Made by a program: the position numbers and the translations under genes. DNA of 64,000 nt, from positions 434,001-498,000 of the forward strand of contig CAWAGF010000001.1 of NCBI GenBank assembly GCA_963781675.1, in the 5' to 3' direction. The DNA is from SCTD01 sp963781675. GTDB taxonomy: Bacteria; Actinomycetota; Actinomycetes; Mycobacteriales; SCTD01. Below, piece by piece: positions 1 to 7,342 of the stretch (the stretch's first letter is position 1; every line of letters begins with the position of its first letter). The notes beneath the pieces are model-generated. The model was not told the DNA's origin, ran no database searches, and worked only from the letters and a program-made list of their open reading frames with translations.

Positions 1-2
1 GC

Positions 3-149
3 GAGCCGCTGCAGGTCCGCAGCCGGGTGACCGGGCGCTTCGTGCGCAAGGGCCACGACTACGTGCGGTACGACGCGCTGCTGCTGTCGCGCGGCGCACC
101 GGTCGCCGAGGTGCAGCACGAGGCGATCTGGCGGCTCGGCGGCGCCTGA
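3..149 (+). CDS. C-terminal end of a MaoC/hotdog-type protein (partial)
   Basis: Only the last 48 codons are inside the window; the reading frame is open from base 3 to the TGA at 147-149. The visible part has the beta-strand pattern VTGRFVRKGHDYVRYDALLL followed by GAPVAEVQHEAIW, which resembles the end of MaoC-like dehydratase or hotdog thioesterase domains, where an acyl-CoA or acyl-ACP substrate is bound. The catalytic part lies outside the window, so the enzyme activity cannot be read. The next gene starts 65 bases downstream on the same strand behind its own promoter-like hexamer, so an operon is not implied. Confidence 0.55.
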   Translation, partial: EPLQVRSRVTGRFVRKGHDYVRYDALLLSRGAPVAEVQHEAIWRLGGA

Positions 150-201
150 CGCGCAGTGCTCAGGCGTCGTCCACCTCACGTTCTCCACACGTCCGCCCGG
201 G

Positions 202-207
202 TACCGT
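202..207 (+). promoter_or_regulatory. -10 hexamer of a probable leaderless promoter (PAP2 gene)
   Basis: TACCGT lies exactly 6 nt before the GTG at 214. Its position implies a transcription start at or next to the start codon. Confidence 0.5.
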
Positions 208-213
208 TCGCAG

Positions 214-1272
214 GTGCTGCACGACGCCCGCTACCGGCTCTACGGCCTCGCCGTCGGCCTCGCGGTGGGCTCGTCGCTGCTGGCCGTGGCGGTCGCGAGC
301 TCCCTCGACCTGCGGTTGCGCGACCCGGACGGCGTCGCCGGTCCGGCCTGGGTGCGCCTGCCGCTCATCGTGCTCGCCTTCTTCGTCGCCGACGTCGTGC
401 CGCGCGCCCTGCACCGGGCCGGTGGGCCGCGCGGCTTCCGCAGCGCGCTCGACGGCGTGGTCCGCGAGCGCTGGGACCGGCGCCGCACCGTGCTCGTCGT
501 GGTCGGGCTGGCCAGCTTCTACGCCACCTACGTCTCGTACCGGAACCTCAAGGGCGCCCTGCCCTTCGCCCGCGACGTGCTGCACGACGACGCCCTGCTC
601 TCGCTGGACCGGGCGCTGCTGCTCGGCCACGACCCGGGTCCGGCGCTGCACGCGCTGCTCGGCACCGGCGTCGCGGCGGTGGTGCTGTCCGCCGTGTACC
701 TGGCGTTCCTGGCCTTCGTGCCGCTCTCGCTCGGGGCGGCGCTCGTCTGGGCGCGCAGCGCGCGCACCGGCGCCTTCTACGTCACCGCCCTGTCGCTGAA
801 CTGGCTGATGGGCGCGGCCACCTACTACCTGCTGCCGTCGCTCGGCCCGGTGTTCGCCAAGCCGGAGCTGTTCGTCGACCTGCCTGAGACCGGCGTCAGC
901 GCGCTGCAGCGCAGCCTGCTCGAGAACCGCGTGGAGGTGCTCGCCGACCCGGTCACCGCCGGCGCGATCCAGGGCATCGCGGGCTTCGCCTCGCTGCACG
1001 TGTCGATCGTGCTGACCGGTGCGCTCGTCGCGCAGCGGCTCGGCCTGCACCGGGTCCTCCGCACCGCGATGTGGACCTTCTTCGGGCTCACCCTGGTGGC
1101 GACCGTCTACTTCGGCTGGCACTACCTGGTCGACGACCTGGCCGGCATCGCGATGGGGTTGGTGGCGGTGTGGCTCGCCGACCGCGCCACCGGGGGCGAG
1201 ACGTCCGGTAGGCGGGTGCCCACGCAACGGATCGCCGATCCGGAGCCGGCGACGCAGCGGATCGGGGCCTGA
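214..1272 (+). CDS. PAP2-superfamily membrane phosphatase / inositolphosphotransferase-like protein
   Basis: A 352-residue integral membrane protein with about seven hydrophobic segments. The C-terminal third carries the PAP2 active-site pattern: FASLHVS with His262, then WHYLVDD with His303 and Asp307 (H-x3-D). In place of the classical PSGH it has ASLH, as in the Aur1/Ipt1-like branch. Family members act on lipid-linked phosphates at the membrane; bacterial homologues are tied to polyprenyl-phosphate or inositol phospholipid metabolism, but the substrate cannot be read here. The GTG start is supported by a TACCGT hexamer 6 nt upstream. A perfect palindrome follows the gene. Confidence 0.75.
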   Translation: MLHDARYRLYGLAVGLAVGSSLLAVAVASSLDLRLRDPDGVAGPAWVRLPLIVLAFFVADVVPRALHRAGGPRGFRSALDGVVRERWDRRRTVLVVVGLASFYATYVSYRNLKGALPFARDVLHDDALLSLDRALLLGHDPGPALHALLGTGVAAVVLSAVYLAFLAFVPLSLGAALVWARSARTGAFYVTALSLNWLMGAATYYLLPSLGPVFAKPELFVDLPETGVSALQRSLLENRVEVLADPVTAGAIQGIAGFASLHVSIVLTGALVAQRLGLHRVLRTAMWTFFGLTLVATVYFGWHYLVDDLAGIAMGLVAVWLADRATGGETSGRRVPTQRIADPEPATQRIGA

Positions 1273-1290
1273 CGCGCACGTGAACTGCTG

Positions 1291-1353
1291 CACGAGGGAG
1301 CTGCGCGGCCTCTCCTCGTGAACTCCACAGCACCCGGGTGCTGTGGAGTTCAC
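1291..1353. terminator. Hairpin plus 36-bp perfect palindrome between convergent genes
   Basis: A first stem-loop (CACGAGG / CCTCGTG, 1291-1320) runs into a perfect 36-bp palindrome at 1318-1353 with half-site GTGAACTCCACAGCACCC and no spacer. The palindrome covers the stop codon (complement of 1350-1352) of the exoribonuclease gene and lies 45 bp after the PAP2 stop. A bidirectional terminator is the simplest reading. The lack of a loop and of a U-tract also fits a protein-bound or repeat-type palindrome. Confidence 0.6.
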
Positions 1354-3381
1354 GCGCTGCGGCGGCGGGGGGCGCGCTTGCGCGGGCGCTGCTGCCGCTC
1401 CGGGGCCGGCCCGGCCAGGGCCAGCTCGAGCTGGCCGGACTCCCAGTCCGCAGAGGTGATCCGCACCGTGACGACGTCGCCGTAGCCGAGCCGGTGCCCG
1501 GCGGCGTCCGCCAGCGCGAGGCCGTCGGCCGTCGGCGCCCAGCCGCGACCCGGCAGCTCGCGGGTGCTGACCATGCCGCTGACCCGCGACCGGTCGAGCG
1601 TGACGAAGACGCCCTTGGGCCCGACGCCGGTGACCCGCGCCGGGTAGTCGGTCTCCGCGTCGGCCGCCGCCAGCTCGGCGAGCCAGAGCGACTTGCGCAT
1701 CTGGTTCTCGGCCTGCGAGGCGCTGCGGGCCGCGGTGTTGATGTGCGCGCACAGCGCGGCCATCTCCGGCCCGGCCGGGAACTCCTCCGGGTCACGCCTG
1801 CCGGACAGGAAGGCGTGCAGCACGCGGTGCACCGCGAGGTCGGCGTAGCGCCGGATCGGGCTGGTGAAGTGCGAGTAGCCCGCGGACGCCAGGCCGAAGT
1901 GCTCCCCGGCGACCGGCGTGTACGAGGCCCGCCCGAGGAACCCGAGCAGCACGTCCCACACCGCGCTCGCGGTGTCGTCCGCTGCGGCGTCCAGCTGCGC
2001 CGACAGGGCCGCCAGGTCGAGCGGCGTCAGCGTGCTGCCGAACCCGGGGTGGTAGCCCGAGGCCGCGCAGAACGCCTCGAGCACCGGCGCCGCGTCGGCC
2101 CCCGGCGCCGGGTGCACGCGGAAGATGCCGGGCAGGCCGCGGCTGACCAGCCAGCCGGCCACCGCCTCGTTGGCGGCGACCATCAGCCGCTCGATGAGCA
2201 GGTTGGCCGGGTTGGACGGCGTGGCCGCGACGGTGGCGGCCTCCCCCTCGACGACCTCCACGGTCAGCTCCGGCTCCACCCGCCGCGCCTCGACGCCGCC
2301 CCGGCGGAGCCGCTGCACGCCGAGCCGTGCCCCGGCGGTGCGCAGCCAGCGCAGCGCGTCCAGCACGTCGTCCGCGACGCCGTCCGGTCGCTGACCGGCG
2401 AGCACCGCGGCGGCCGTCTCGTACGACAGCCTGGTGTTGCTGCGGATCCGGGTGGCGTAGACGTCGGCGGCCGTGACGGTGCCGTCCGGGCCGATGCGCA
2501 TCTCGACGGTGAGGGCGTCGCGGTCGGCGTCGGGCAGCAGCGAGAGGGCGTCCTCGGACAGCTGCGGCGGCAGCATCGGCCGGGTCCAGCCCGGCAGGTA
2601 GACGCTGGTCGCCGCGCGCCGCGCCTCGCCGGTCCAGCGCCGTGCCGGGTCGTACGTGCGCGGCGACGTCGGAGATGTGCACGCAGACGCGGATGCCGCC
2701 CTCGGCGTCCGCGGGGAAGACCGACAGCGCGTCGTCCAGGTCGCGCGAGCTGTCGCTGTCGATGGTCAGCGTCGTGAGGTCGCGCAGGTCGCGGCGGGTC
2801 AGACCGCGCCGCGGCTTGTGCGCCGCCACCTCGGCGAGCACGTCCGCCGGGTAGTCGAGCGGGATGCGGTGGCGGATGCGGACCCGCTCCAGCAGCGCGT
2901 CCGCGGACGTGGGGTCGTCCCACTCGTCGGACGGGTCGGCGGTCCCCGGTCCGGTGATGTCGGCCAGCACCGCGCAGCCGACCGGCAGGTCCTCCACCCG
3001 GCCCTCGAGGGTCCACCGGCCGCTGCCCAGGTGCGGGTCGATCCGGAGCGAGAGCCCCTCCTCGACCACGCCGTACACCTCGGTGCGCACCCGCTCCTTC
3101 AGGGCCGCGCTCGTCGCGGTGGCCCGGCCGTCTGCCTCGACGACGTACTGCACCTCGAGCCGGTCGTCGGCCAGCAGGCCCTTCGTCATCGGCGGCGGCA
3201 CGAAGCAGGAGGTGACCGTCTGGCCCTCCGGCGTCGTGACCGGGGTGTCCAGGTCGACGAAGCCGAAGCCGCGCACGTGCGGCCGGAAGACGCCGGTGGG
3301 GGTGGCCGGCGGGGCGGGGGCGGCGGCCGGGCGGCGGGGGGCCGCCGAGCGGCGGCGGGGGCGGGGGGTGGGCTCGCTCAT
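1350..3381 (-). CDS. RNB-domain 3'-5' exoribonuclease (RNase II/R family), frame broken once
   Basis: Degrades RNA processively from the 3' end. After a Pro/Arg/Ala-rich N-terminus comes a cold-shock-like segment (HVRGFGFVDLD, about residue 35). The RNB catalytic centre IDSDSSRDLDDALS is near residues 207-220 and FTSPIRRYADLAVHR near 507. A C-terminal S1-type segment (VTGVGPKGVFVTLDRSRVSG) and a basic tail follow. The frame shifts by one extra base at about 2627-2630, inside what should read ALDREARRATSVYLPGW; removing one base restores a 676-residue protein. I treat this as a sequence error. ATG start; a TAGCGT hexamer lies 8 nt upstream. Confidence 0.88.
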
Positions 3382-3389
3382 CGCCGTGG

Positions 3390-3395
3390 ACGCTA
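3390..3395 (-). promoter_or_regulatory. -10-like hexamer upstream of the exoribonuclease gene
   Basis: TAGCGT on the minus strand, 8 nt before the ATG at 3381; a slightly longer gap than the usual 6 nt in this window. Confidence 0.35.
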
Positions 3396-3432
3396 CCGGC
3401 GATCATGCCGGGCCCCGACGGATCCTCTTGAG

Positions 3433-3469
3433 CCAGCGGGAGCGGATCCTCCTGGGTCCGTCCCGCTGG
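3433..3469. repeat. Stem-loop in the divergent intergenic region
   Basis: CCAGCGGGA pairs with TCCCGCTGG, and an inner CGGA/TCCG step continues the stem after a single bulged G, closed by a short TCCT loop. It lies between the divergent starts of the exoribonuclease and the M20 peptidase genes. It may be an operator or a 5'-UTR structure of either gene; a terminator is unlikely between two 5' ends. Confidence 0.5.
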
Positions 3470-3515
3470 TCCCTTGTGATCATCTTCTCCGCGGCGGCCA
3501 CTCCGGCGGCCTCGC

Positions 3516-4844
3516 GTGCCCCAGCATCTGCTGGTGAGCGCCGACCTGCAGCACCTGACCATCCCGTCGCAGCGCACCTCCGACCTCCCGCGCGGGGTCG
3601 CGGACGCGCTGGCCGCCGTGGACGAGACCGCGCTGGTCGCCCTGCTCCAGGAGCTGCTCGCGGTGCCGACGGTCACCGGCAGCGCGGCCGAGAGCGAGGG
3701 CCAGCACCGGCTCGAGGCCCGGTTGCGCGCGGCCGGCATGGACACCGACCTCTGGTCGGTCGACCTGCCCAGCACCACCGCCGACCCGGAGTTCCCCGGG
3801 ATGGAGGCGCCGCGGGACGAGGCGTGGGGACTGGTCGGCTCGTGGGGCGGCGGCGACGGGCCGACGGTCGTGCTGAACGGCCACCTCGACGTCGTGCCGC
3901 CCGGCGCGCCGGGCCTCTGGACCGTCGGGCCGTGGGACGGGACGGTCCGCGACGGGCGCGTGCTCGGCCGCGGCGCGTGCGACATGAAGGGCGGGCTGGC
4001 CTGCCAGGTCATGGCCGTCGAGGCGCTGCGCCGAGCCGGCGTGCGGCTGCGCGGGACGGTGCAGCTGCAGAGCGTCGTGGGCGAGGAGGACGGCGGGCTG
4101 GGCACCTTCGCGACGCTGCGCCGCGGGCACCGCGGCGACCTGGCCGTCATCTGCGAGCCGACCTCCGGCGCGCTGGTCACCGCCTCCGCCGGCGCGCTGA
4201 CCTTCCGGCTGACCGTGCCGGGCCGCTCGGTGCACGCGTCGATGCGGCTCGAGGGCGTGGACGCGGTCGACAAGTACCTGCTGGTGCACCAGGCGCTGCG
4301 GCGGCTGGAGGCGGTGCGCAACCGCGACGCCGACCCGCTGATGGCCCGCTTCGCGCTGCCCTACCCGCTGTCGGTCGGCACGCTGCGCGCCGGCGACTGG
4401 CCCTCGTCCGTGCCGGACGTCGTCGTCGCCGAGGGCCGGCTCGGCGTGGCGCTCGGCGAGCCGGTCGAGCAGGCCCGCGCGCAGCTCGAGGCGTGCCTCG
4501 CCGAGGTGTGCGCGGGCGACCCGTGGCTGTCGGCCAACCCGGTGCGGGTCGAGTGGTTCGGCGGGCAGTTCGCCAGCGGGTCGGTCGAGGCCGCCTCGCC
4601 GGTCGCGCAGCTGGTCTCCCGCACGCACGCCCGGCTGCACGGGTCGGTGCCGCAGGTGCACGGCGTGCCGTACGGCTCGGACCTCCGGCTGCTGACCGGG
4701 ATCGGCGGGGTGCCGACGGTGCACTACGGGCCGGGGGACGTGCGGCACGCGCACGCGCCGGACGAGTCGGTGCCCGTGTCCGAGCTCGTCGACGTGACCC
4801 GCACGCTGGTCCTGCTGGTCGCGACCGCCTGCGGCGTCAGCTGA
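3516..4844 (+). CDS. M20-family metallopeptidase/deacylase (ArgE/DapE/ACY1-like)
   Basis: A 442-residue zinc hydrolase of the M20 family, which cleaves amide bonds such as N-acyl amino acids or dipeptides. Visible metal-site motifs are VLNGHLDVVPPG, GRGACDMKGG and the catalytic VVGEEDGG. The lid/dimerisation part follows with VPGRSVHASMRLEGVDA, and a final histidine sits near HAHAPDESVPV. The substrate is not determined by sequence. Start is GTG 3516; an in-frame GTG at 3534 is an alternative. The last 8 bases overlap the end of the convergent reductase gene. Confidence 0.82.
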   Translation: MPQHLLVSADLQHLTIPSQRTSDLPRGVADALAAVDETALVALLQELLAVPTVTGSAAESEGQHRLEARLRAAGMDTDLWSVDLPSTTADPEFPGMEAPRDEAWGLVGSWGGGDGPTVVLNGHLDVVPPGAPGLWTVGPWDGTVRDGRVLGRGACDMKGGLACQVMAVEALRRAGVRLRGTVQLQSVVGEEDGGLGTFATLRRGHRGDLAVICEPTSGALVTASAGALTFRLTVPGRSVHASMRLEGVDAVDKYLLVHQALRRLEAVRNRDADPLMARFALPYPLSVGTLRAGDWPSSVPDVVVAEGRLGVALGEPVEQARAQLEACLAEVCAGDPWLSANPVRVEWFGGQFASGSVEAASPVAQLVSRTHARLHGSVPQVHGVPYGSDLRLLTGIGGVPTVHYGPGDVRHAHAPDESVPVSELVDVTRTLVLLVATACGVS

Positions 4845-5517
4845 CCCGGTAGCGCGCCAGCAGCACGCCGTCGCCGCCGTCGACCAGGTGCTGCAGCGCG
4901 AGCTCGCGCGTCGCCGGCTCCGTGAGCAGCGTGGCCGTCGGGCCGAGCAGTCGCGGCGTGTGCGTGAGGCAGAGCTCGTCGACCAGGCCGGCCTGCAGCA
5001 TCGCCGTCAGCAGGCGCGGCCCCCCCTCGCACAGCAGCCTGGTCAGCCCGCGCTCCGCGAGCTGGCGCACCGCGTCGACGAGGTCGACCTCGTCCTCGCC
5101 GGCGACGACGACGTCCGGGAAGCGCCCGCGCCCGGCGGCCGCCTCGCAGGTGACCACCACGGCGCCCTGCACCGGGTCGAGGTCGAGGCTGCGGCTGACC
5201 AGCACCAGCGGCGGCTGCGCGGAGCGGCCGTGCGCGGCCCGCCAGGCCCGCCCGTCGGCGCGCGGCCGCACCGGCCCGTAGTCCTCCGCGCGGGCGGTGC
5301 CGGCGCCGACGACGACGGCGTCCGCGACCGCGCGCAGGGCGTGGAAGACGGCCTCGTCAGCCGGCGTCTGCAGCGGCCGGCTGCTGCCCTCCTGGGCGAC
5401 GCCGCCGTCGGTGCTGACCACGAACCCGGCGCGCACGCCTGGGGCCTCGCCGGGGTCGTAGAGGTCGAGCAGGTCCTGCGTCGCGAGCGGGCGCGCCTCG
5501 GGCAGCAGGAGCCGCAT
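4837..5517 (-). CDS. RibD C-terminal-domain reductase (pyrimidine reductase family)
   Basis: 226 residues made of the RibD C-terminal/dihydrofolate-reductase-like fold alone, without the deaminase half. Recognisable stretches are AGFVVSTDGGVAQEGSSRPL, VVVGAGTARAEDYGP and LLCEGGPRLLTAMLQAGLVDEL, the last being the NADPH-binding GGP region of riboflavin-pathway reductases. Stand-alone proteins of this kind are common in Actinomycetota and may act in flavin synthesis or another NADPH reduction; the substrate is unknown. ATG at 5517 is only 14 bp after the stop of the Lsr2-like gene, so the two are probably co-transcribed. Confidence 0.8.
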   Translation of the reverse strand: MRLLLPEARPLATQDLLDLYDPGEAPGVRAGFVVSTDGGVAQEGSSRPLQTPADEAVFHALRAVADAVVVGAGTARAEDYGPVRPRADGRAWRAAHGRSAQPPLVLVSRSLDLDPVQGAVVVTCEAAAGRGRFPDVVVAGEDEVDLVDAVRQLAERGLTRLLCEGGPRLLTAMLQAGLVDELCLTHTPRLLGPTATLLTEPATRELALQHLVDGGDGVLLARYRVS

Positions 5518-5531
5518 CGTGGCCGAAGCCG

Positions 5532-5990
5532 TCAGGAGCGGCGGCGGAAGCGCGTGGCCTTGCTGCTGGTCCTGCTGCCGCCGCCGGCCTTCTCGAGCGC
5601 CTCGACCCGCGCGGTGAGCGCCTTGATCTCCTCGCCGAGCGCGACGAGCCGGCGGTCGTCGCTGACCAGGGACGGCTTCGGGCGGGGCGTCTTCGCTGCG
5701 GCGGACTCCTGGACGGGCGCCTCCTTTCCGACGCCGGCCCGGGCCGGCGGCTGCTCCACCTCGACCGGTGCTGCGGCCACGGCCCGCTTCTGCGGGACGG
5801 CCTTCGCGGCGGTCTTGCGCGGCGCGGCCTTCTTCGCCGGTGCCTTGGCGGTGGCCGCCTTCTTCGCGGGCGTCTTGTTGGCGGCGCGGTACGCGTCGGT
5901 GATCTCGACCGGGAGTCGGCCGCGGTCGGCCACCTCGTAGCCGTTGTCCCTGGCCCAGGCGCGCACTGCTGAGGTGTCCGGTGTCGTCAC
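5532..5990 (-). CDS. Lsr2-type DNA-binding domain protein with a basic linker and coiled coil
   Basis: 152 residues. The first ~35 residues, VRAWARDNGYEVADRGRLP then VEITDAYRAA, match the C-terminal DNA-binding domain of Lsr2, whose R-G-R loop inserts into the minor groove of AT-rich DNA. Here that domain is at the N-terminus. It is followed by a ~45-residue Lys/Ala/Pro-rich segment like a histone H1 tail, and a predicted coiled coil near residues 110-135. The Lsr2 N-terminal dimerisation domain is absent, so the coiled coil probably takes that role. A nucleoid-associated or silencing function is inferred. GTG start, with TACGAT 6 nt upstream. Confidence 0.7.
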   Translation of the reverse strand: MTTPDTSAVRAWARDNGYEVADRGRLPVEITDAYRAANKTPAKKAATAKAPAKKAAPRKTAAKAVPQKRAVAAAPVEVEQPPARAGVGKEAPVQESAAAKTPRPKPSLVSDDRRLVALGEEIKALTARVEALEKAGGGSRTSSKATRFRRRS

Positions 5991-5996
5991 GGGCGG

Positions 5997-6002
5997 ATCG
6001 TA
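5997..6002 (-). promoter_or_regulatory. -10 hexamer of the Lsr2-like gene
   Basis: TACGAT on the minus strand, exactly 6 nt before the GTG at 5990; leaderless arrangement. Confidence 0.5.
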
Positions 6003-6014
6003 GCGGTCGTGGAT

Positions 6015-6719
6015 CTAGTGGCCCATGCCGAGCCCGCCGTCCACCGGGAGCACCGCGCCGGTGACGTAGGAGGAGGCGTCGCCGGCGAGGAACGCCACCA
6101 CGCCCGCGACCTCCTCGGGGGCGGCGGTGCGGCCGAGCGGGATCGTGCGCAGCAGCTCCTCGCGCCGCGCGTCGGTGAGGGCGGCGGTCATGTCGGTCTC
6201 GACGTAGCCGGGCGCCACCACGTTGCTGGTGATGCCGCGGCTGCCCAGCTCGCGGGCCAGGCTCCGGCTGAAGCCGACCAGCCCCGCCTTGCTCGCCGCG
6301 TAGTTGGCCTGCCCCGCCGCGCCGGTCAGCCCGACGACGCTGCTGACGAACACCAGCCGGCCCCAGCGCGCCTTGAGCATCGCGCGGCTGGCCCGCTTGG
6401 CGACGCGGTAGGCCGCCGTCAGGTTGGTGTCGAGCACCCGCGCGAAGGACTCCTCGCTCATGCGCAGCAGCAGCTGGTCCTCGGTGATCCCGGCGTTGCT
6501 GACGAGGACCTCGACCGGCCCCTGCCGCTCCTCCACCTGCGTGAAGGCGGCGTCCACGTCGGCGCTCGACGTGACGTCGCACCGCACGCCGGTCAGCCCC
6601 GCCGGGGCCTCGCTCCGGTAGGTCACCGTCACGCGGTGCCCGGCGTCCTGCAGGGCGCGGGCGGTGGCCAGGCCGATGCCGCGGGAGCCGCCGGTGACGA
6701 GGACGGAGCGCGAGGTCAT
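6015..6719 (-). CDS. fabG: 3-oxoacyl-ACP reductase (short-chain dehydrogenase)
   Basis: A 234-residue classical short-chain dehydrogenase. The NADP-binding TGGSRGIG is at residues 9-16, NAG near residue 80, and the catalytic Ser-Tyr-Lys appears in SSVVGLTG and YAASKAG. The end, GDASSYVTGAVLPVDGGLGMGH, is typical of FabG. It reduces beta-ketoacyl-ACP in fatty-acid elongation; the overall pattern matches actinobacterial FabG1, but no fabI/inhA gene follows as it does in mycobacteria. ATG start with TACGGT 6 nt upstream. Confidence 0.88.
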   Translation of the reverse strand: MTSRSVLVTGGSRGIGLATARALQDAGHRVTVTYRSEAPAGLTGVRCDVTSSADVDAAFTQVEERQGPVEVLVSNAGITEDQLLLRMSEESFARVLDTNLTAAYRVAKRASRAMLKARWGRLVFVSSVVGLTGAAGQANYAASKAGLVGFSRSLARELGSRGITSNVVAPGYVETDMTAALTDARREELLRTIPLGRTAAPEEVAGVVAFLAGDASSYVTGAVLPVDGGLGMGH

Positions 6720-6725
6720 CCGCCG

Positions 6726-6731
6726 ACCGTA
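6726..6731 (-). promoter_or_regulatory. -10 hexamer of fabG
   Basis: TACGGT on the minus strand, 6 nt before the fabG ATG at 6719. Confidence 0.5.
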
Positions 6732-6777
6732 GTTCGGCCCGTGTCGCGGCACGGGACTGTCCGACCCCCGTGCTCCC

Positions 6778-7311
6778 ATGATCGGCATGCGCACGACCTC
6801 GCCGCACCACACCGACGTCTTCAGCCACCTGCCGGCCCTGCTCATGCGCGAGCTCGACACCGCGCCGGTGGCCGAGGTGCTGGAGGTCCTGGTGGCGAGC
6901 GGCTGGCGCCCCGGGCAGCTGCGCCACCGGGTGGGGGCCGAGCCGGCGCAAGGCAGCGTCGAGAAGGACGCCGCCCACCTGCTGCAGCTCCTCACCGCGC
7001 TGACGACGCAGCCCTGCCCGGACGCCCTGCACGCGCAGGAGAAGCAGGAGCGGGCCCGGCAGCGCGAGTGGGAGCGCGCCCAGGCGCCGGAGCCGGCCAG
7101 CCCGGAGGTGCGCCAGGCGCGCCTGGAGGAGATCCGCGCCGGGCTCAAGGGCGTCCCCCGCCGCCGCGCGGAGCCCGAGCCGCGGACCCGCCCCGCCTGC
7201 AGCCTGTGCACCGCTGAGGGCGCCTACTTCGTGACCCGTGACGTGCACCTGTGCCGGCGCTGCGTCGACGTGCTGGCCAGCGGCCAGGCACGGCTCGAGC
7301 AGACCGGCTGA
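6778..7311 (+). CDS. Uncharacterised protein with a C-terminal zinc-ribbon-like motif
   Basis: 177 residues, no family recognised. The first half is helical (LPALLMRELDTAPVAEVLEV). A charged stretch rich in Glu, Arg and Gln follows (about residues 80-130), then a C-terminal knuckle with CSLC and CRRC spaced about 18 residues apart, which would bind zinc. It ends 31 bp before the HelD-like gene on the same strand. A role beside that RNA polymerase factor is only suggested by position. The ATG at 6787 (fourth codon) is an alternative start. Confidence 0.6.
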   Translation: MIGMRTTSPHHTDVFSHLPALLMRELDTAPVAEVLEVLVASGWRPGQLRHRVGAEPAQGSVEKDAAHLLQLLTALTTQPCPDALHAQEKQERARQREWERAQAPEPASPEVRQARLEEIRAGLKGVPRRRAEPEPRTRPACSLCTAEGAYFVTRDVHLCRRCVDVLASGQARLEQTG

Positions 7312-7330
7312 CCCCGGCGGCTGGCACCGG

Positions 7331-7336
7331 CAGACT
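7331..7336 (+). promoter_or_regulatory. -10-like hexamer of the HelD-like gene
   Basis: CAGACT, 6 nt before GTG 7343; its position supports that start over upstream in-frame codons. Confidence 0.4.
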
Positions 7337-7342
7337 GTCGCG

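Noticed and set aside
160..1752. Long open frames opposite to or overlapping known genes (also at 2264-4321, 4837-7611, 13925-18793 and 18813-21071 on the minus strand)
   Set aside because: They are Arg/Pro/Gly-rich shadows produced by high GC third positions; the opposite frame in each case holds a recognisable protein family.
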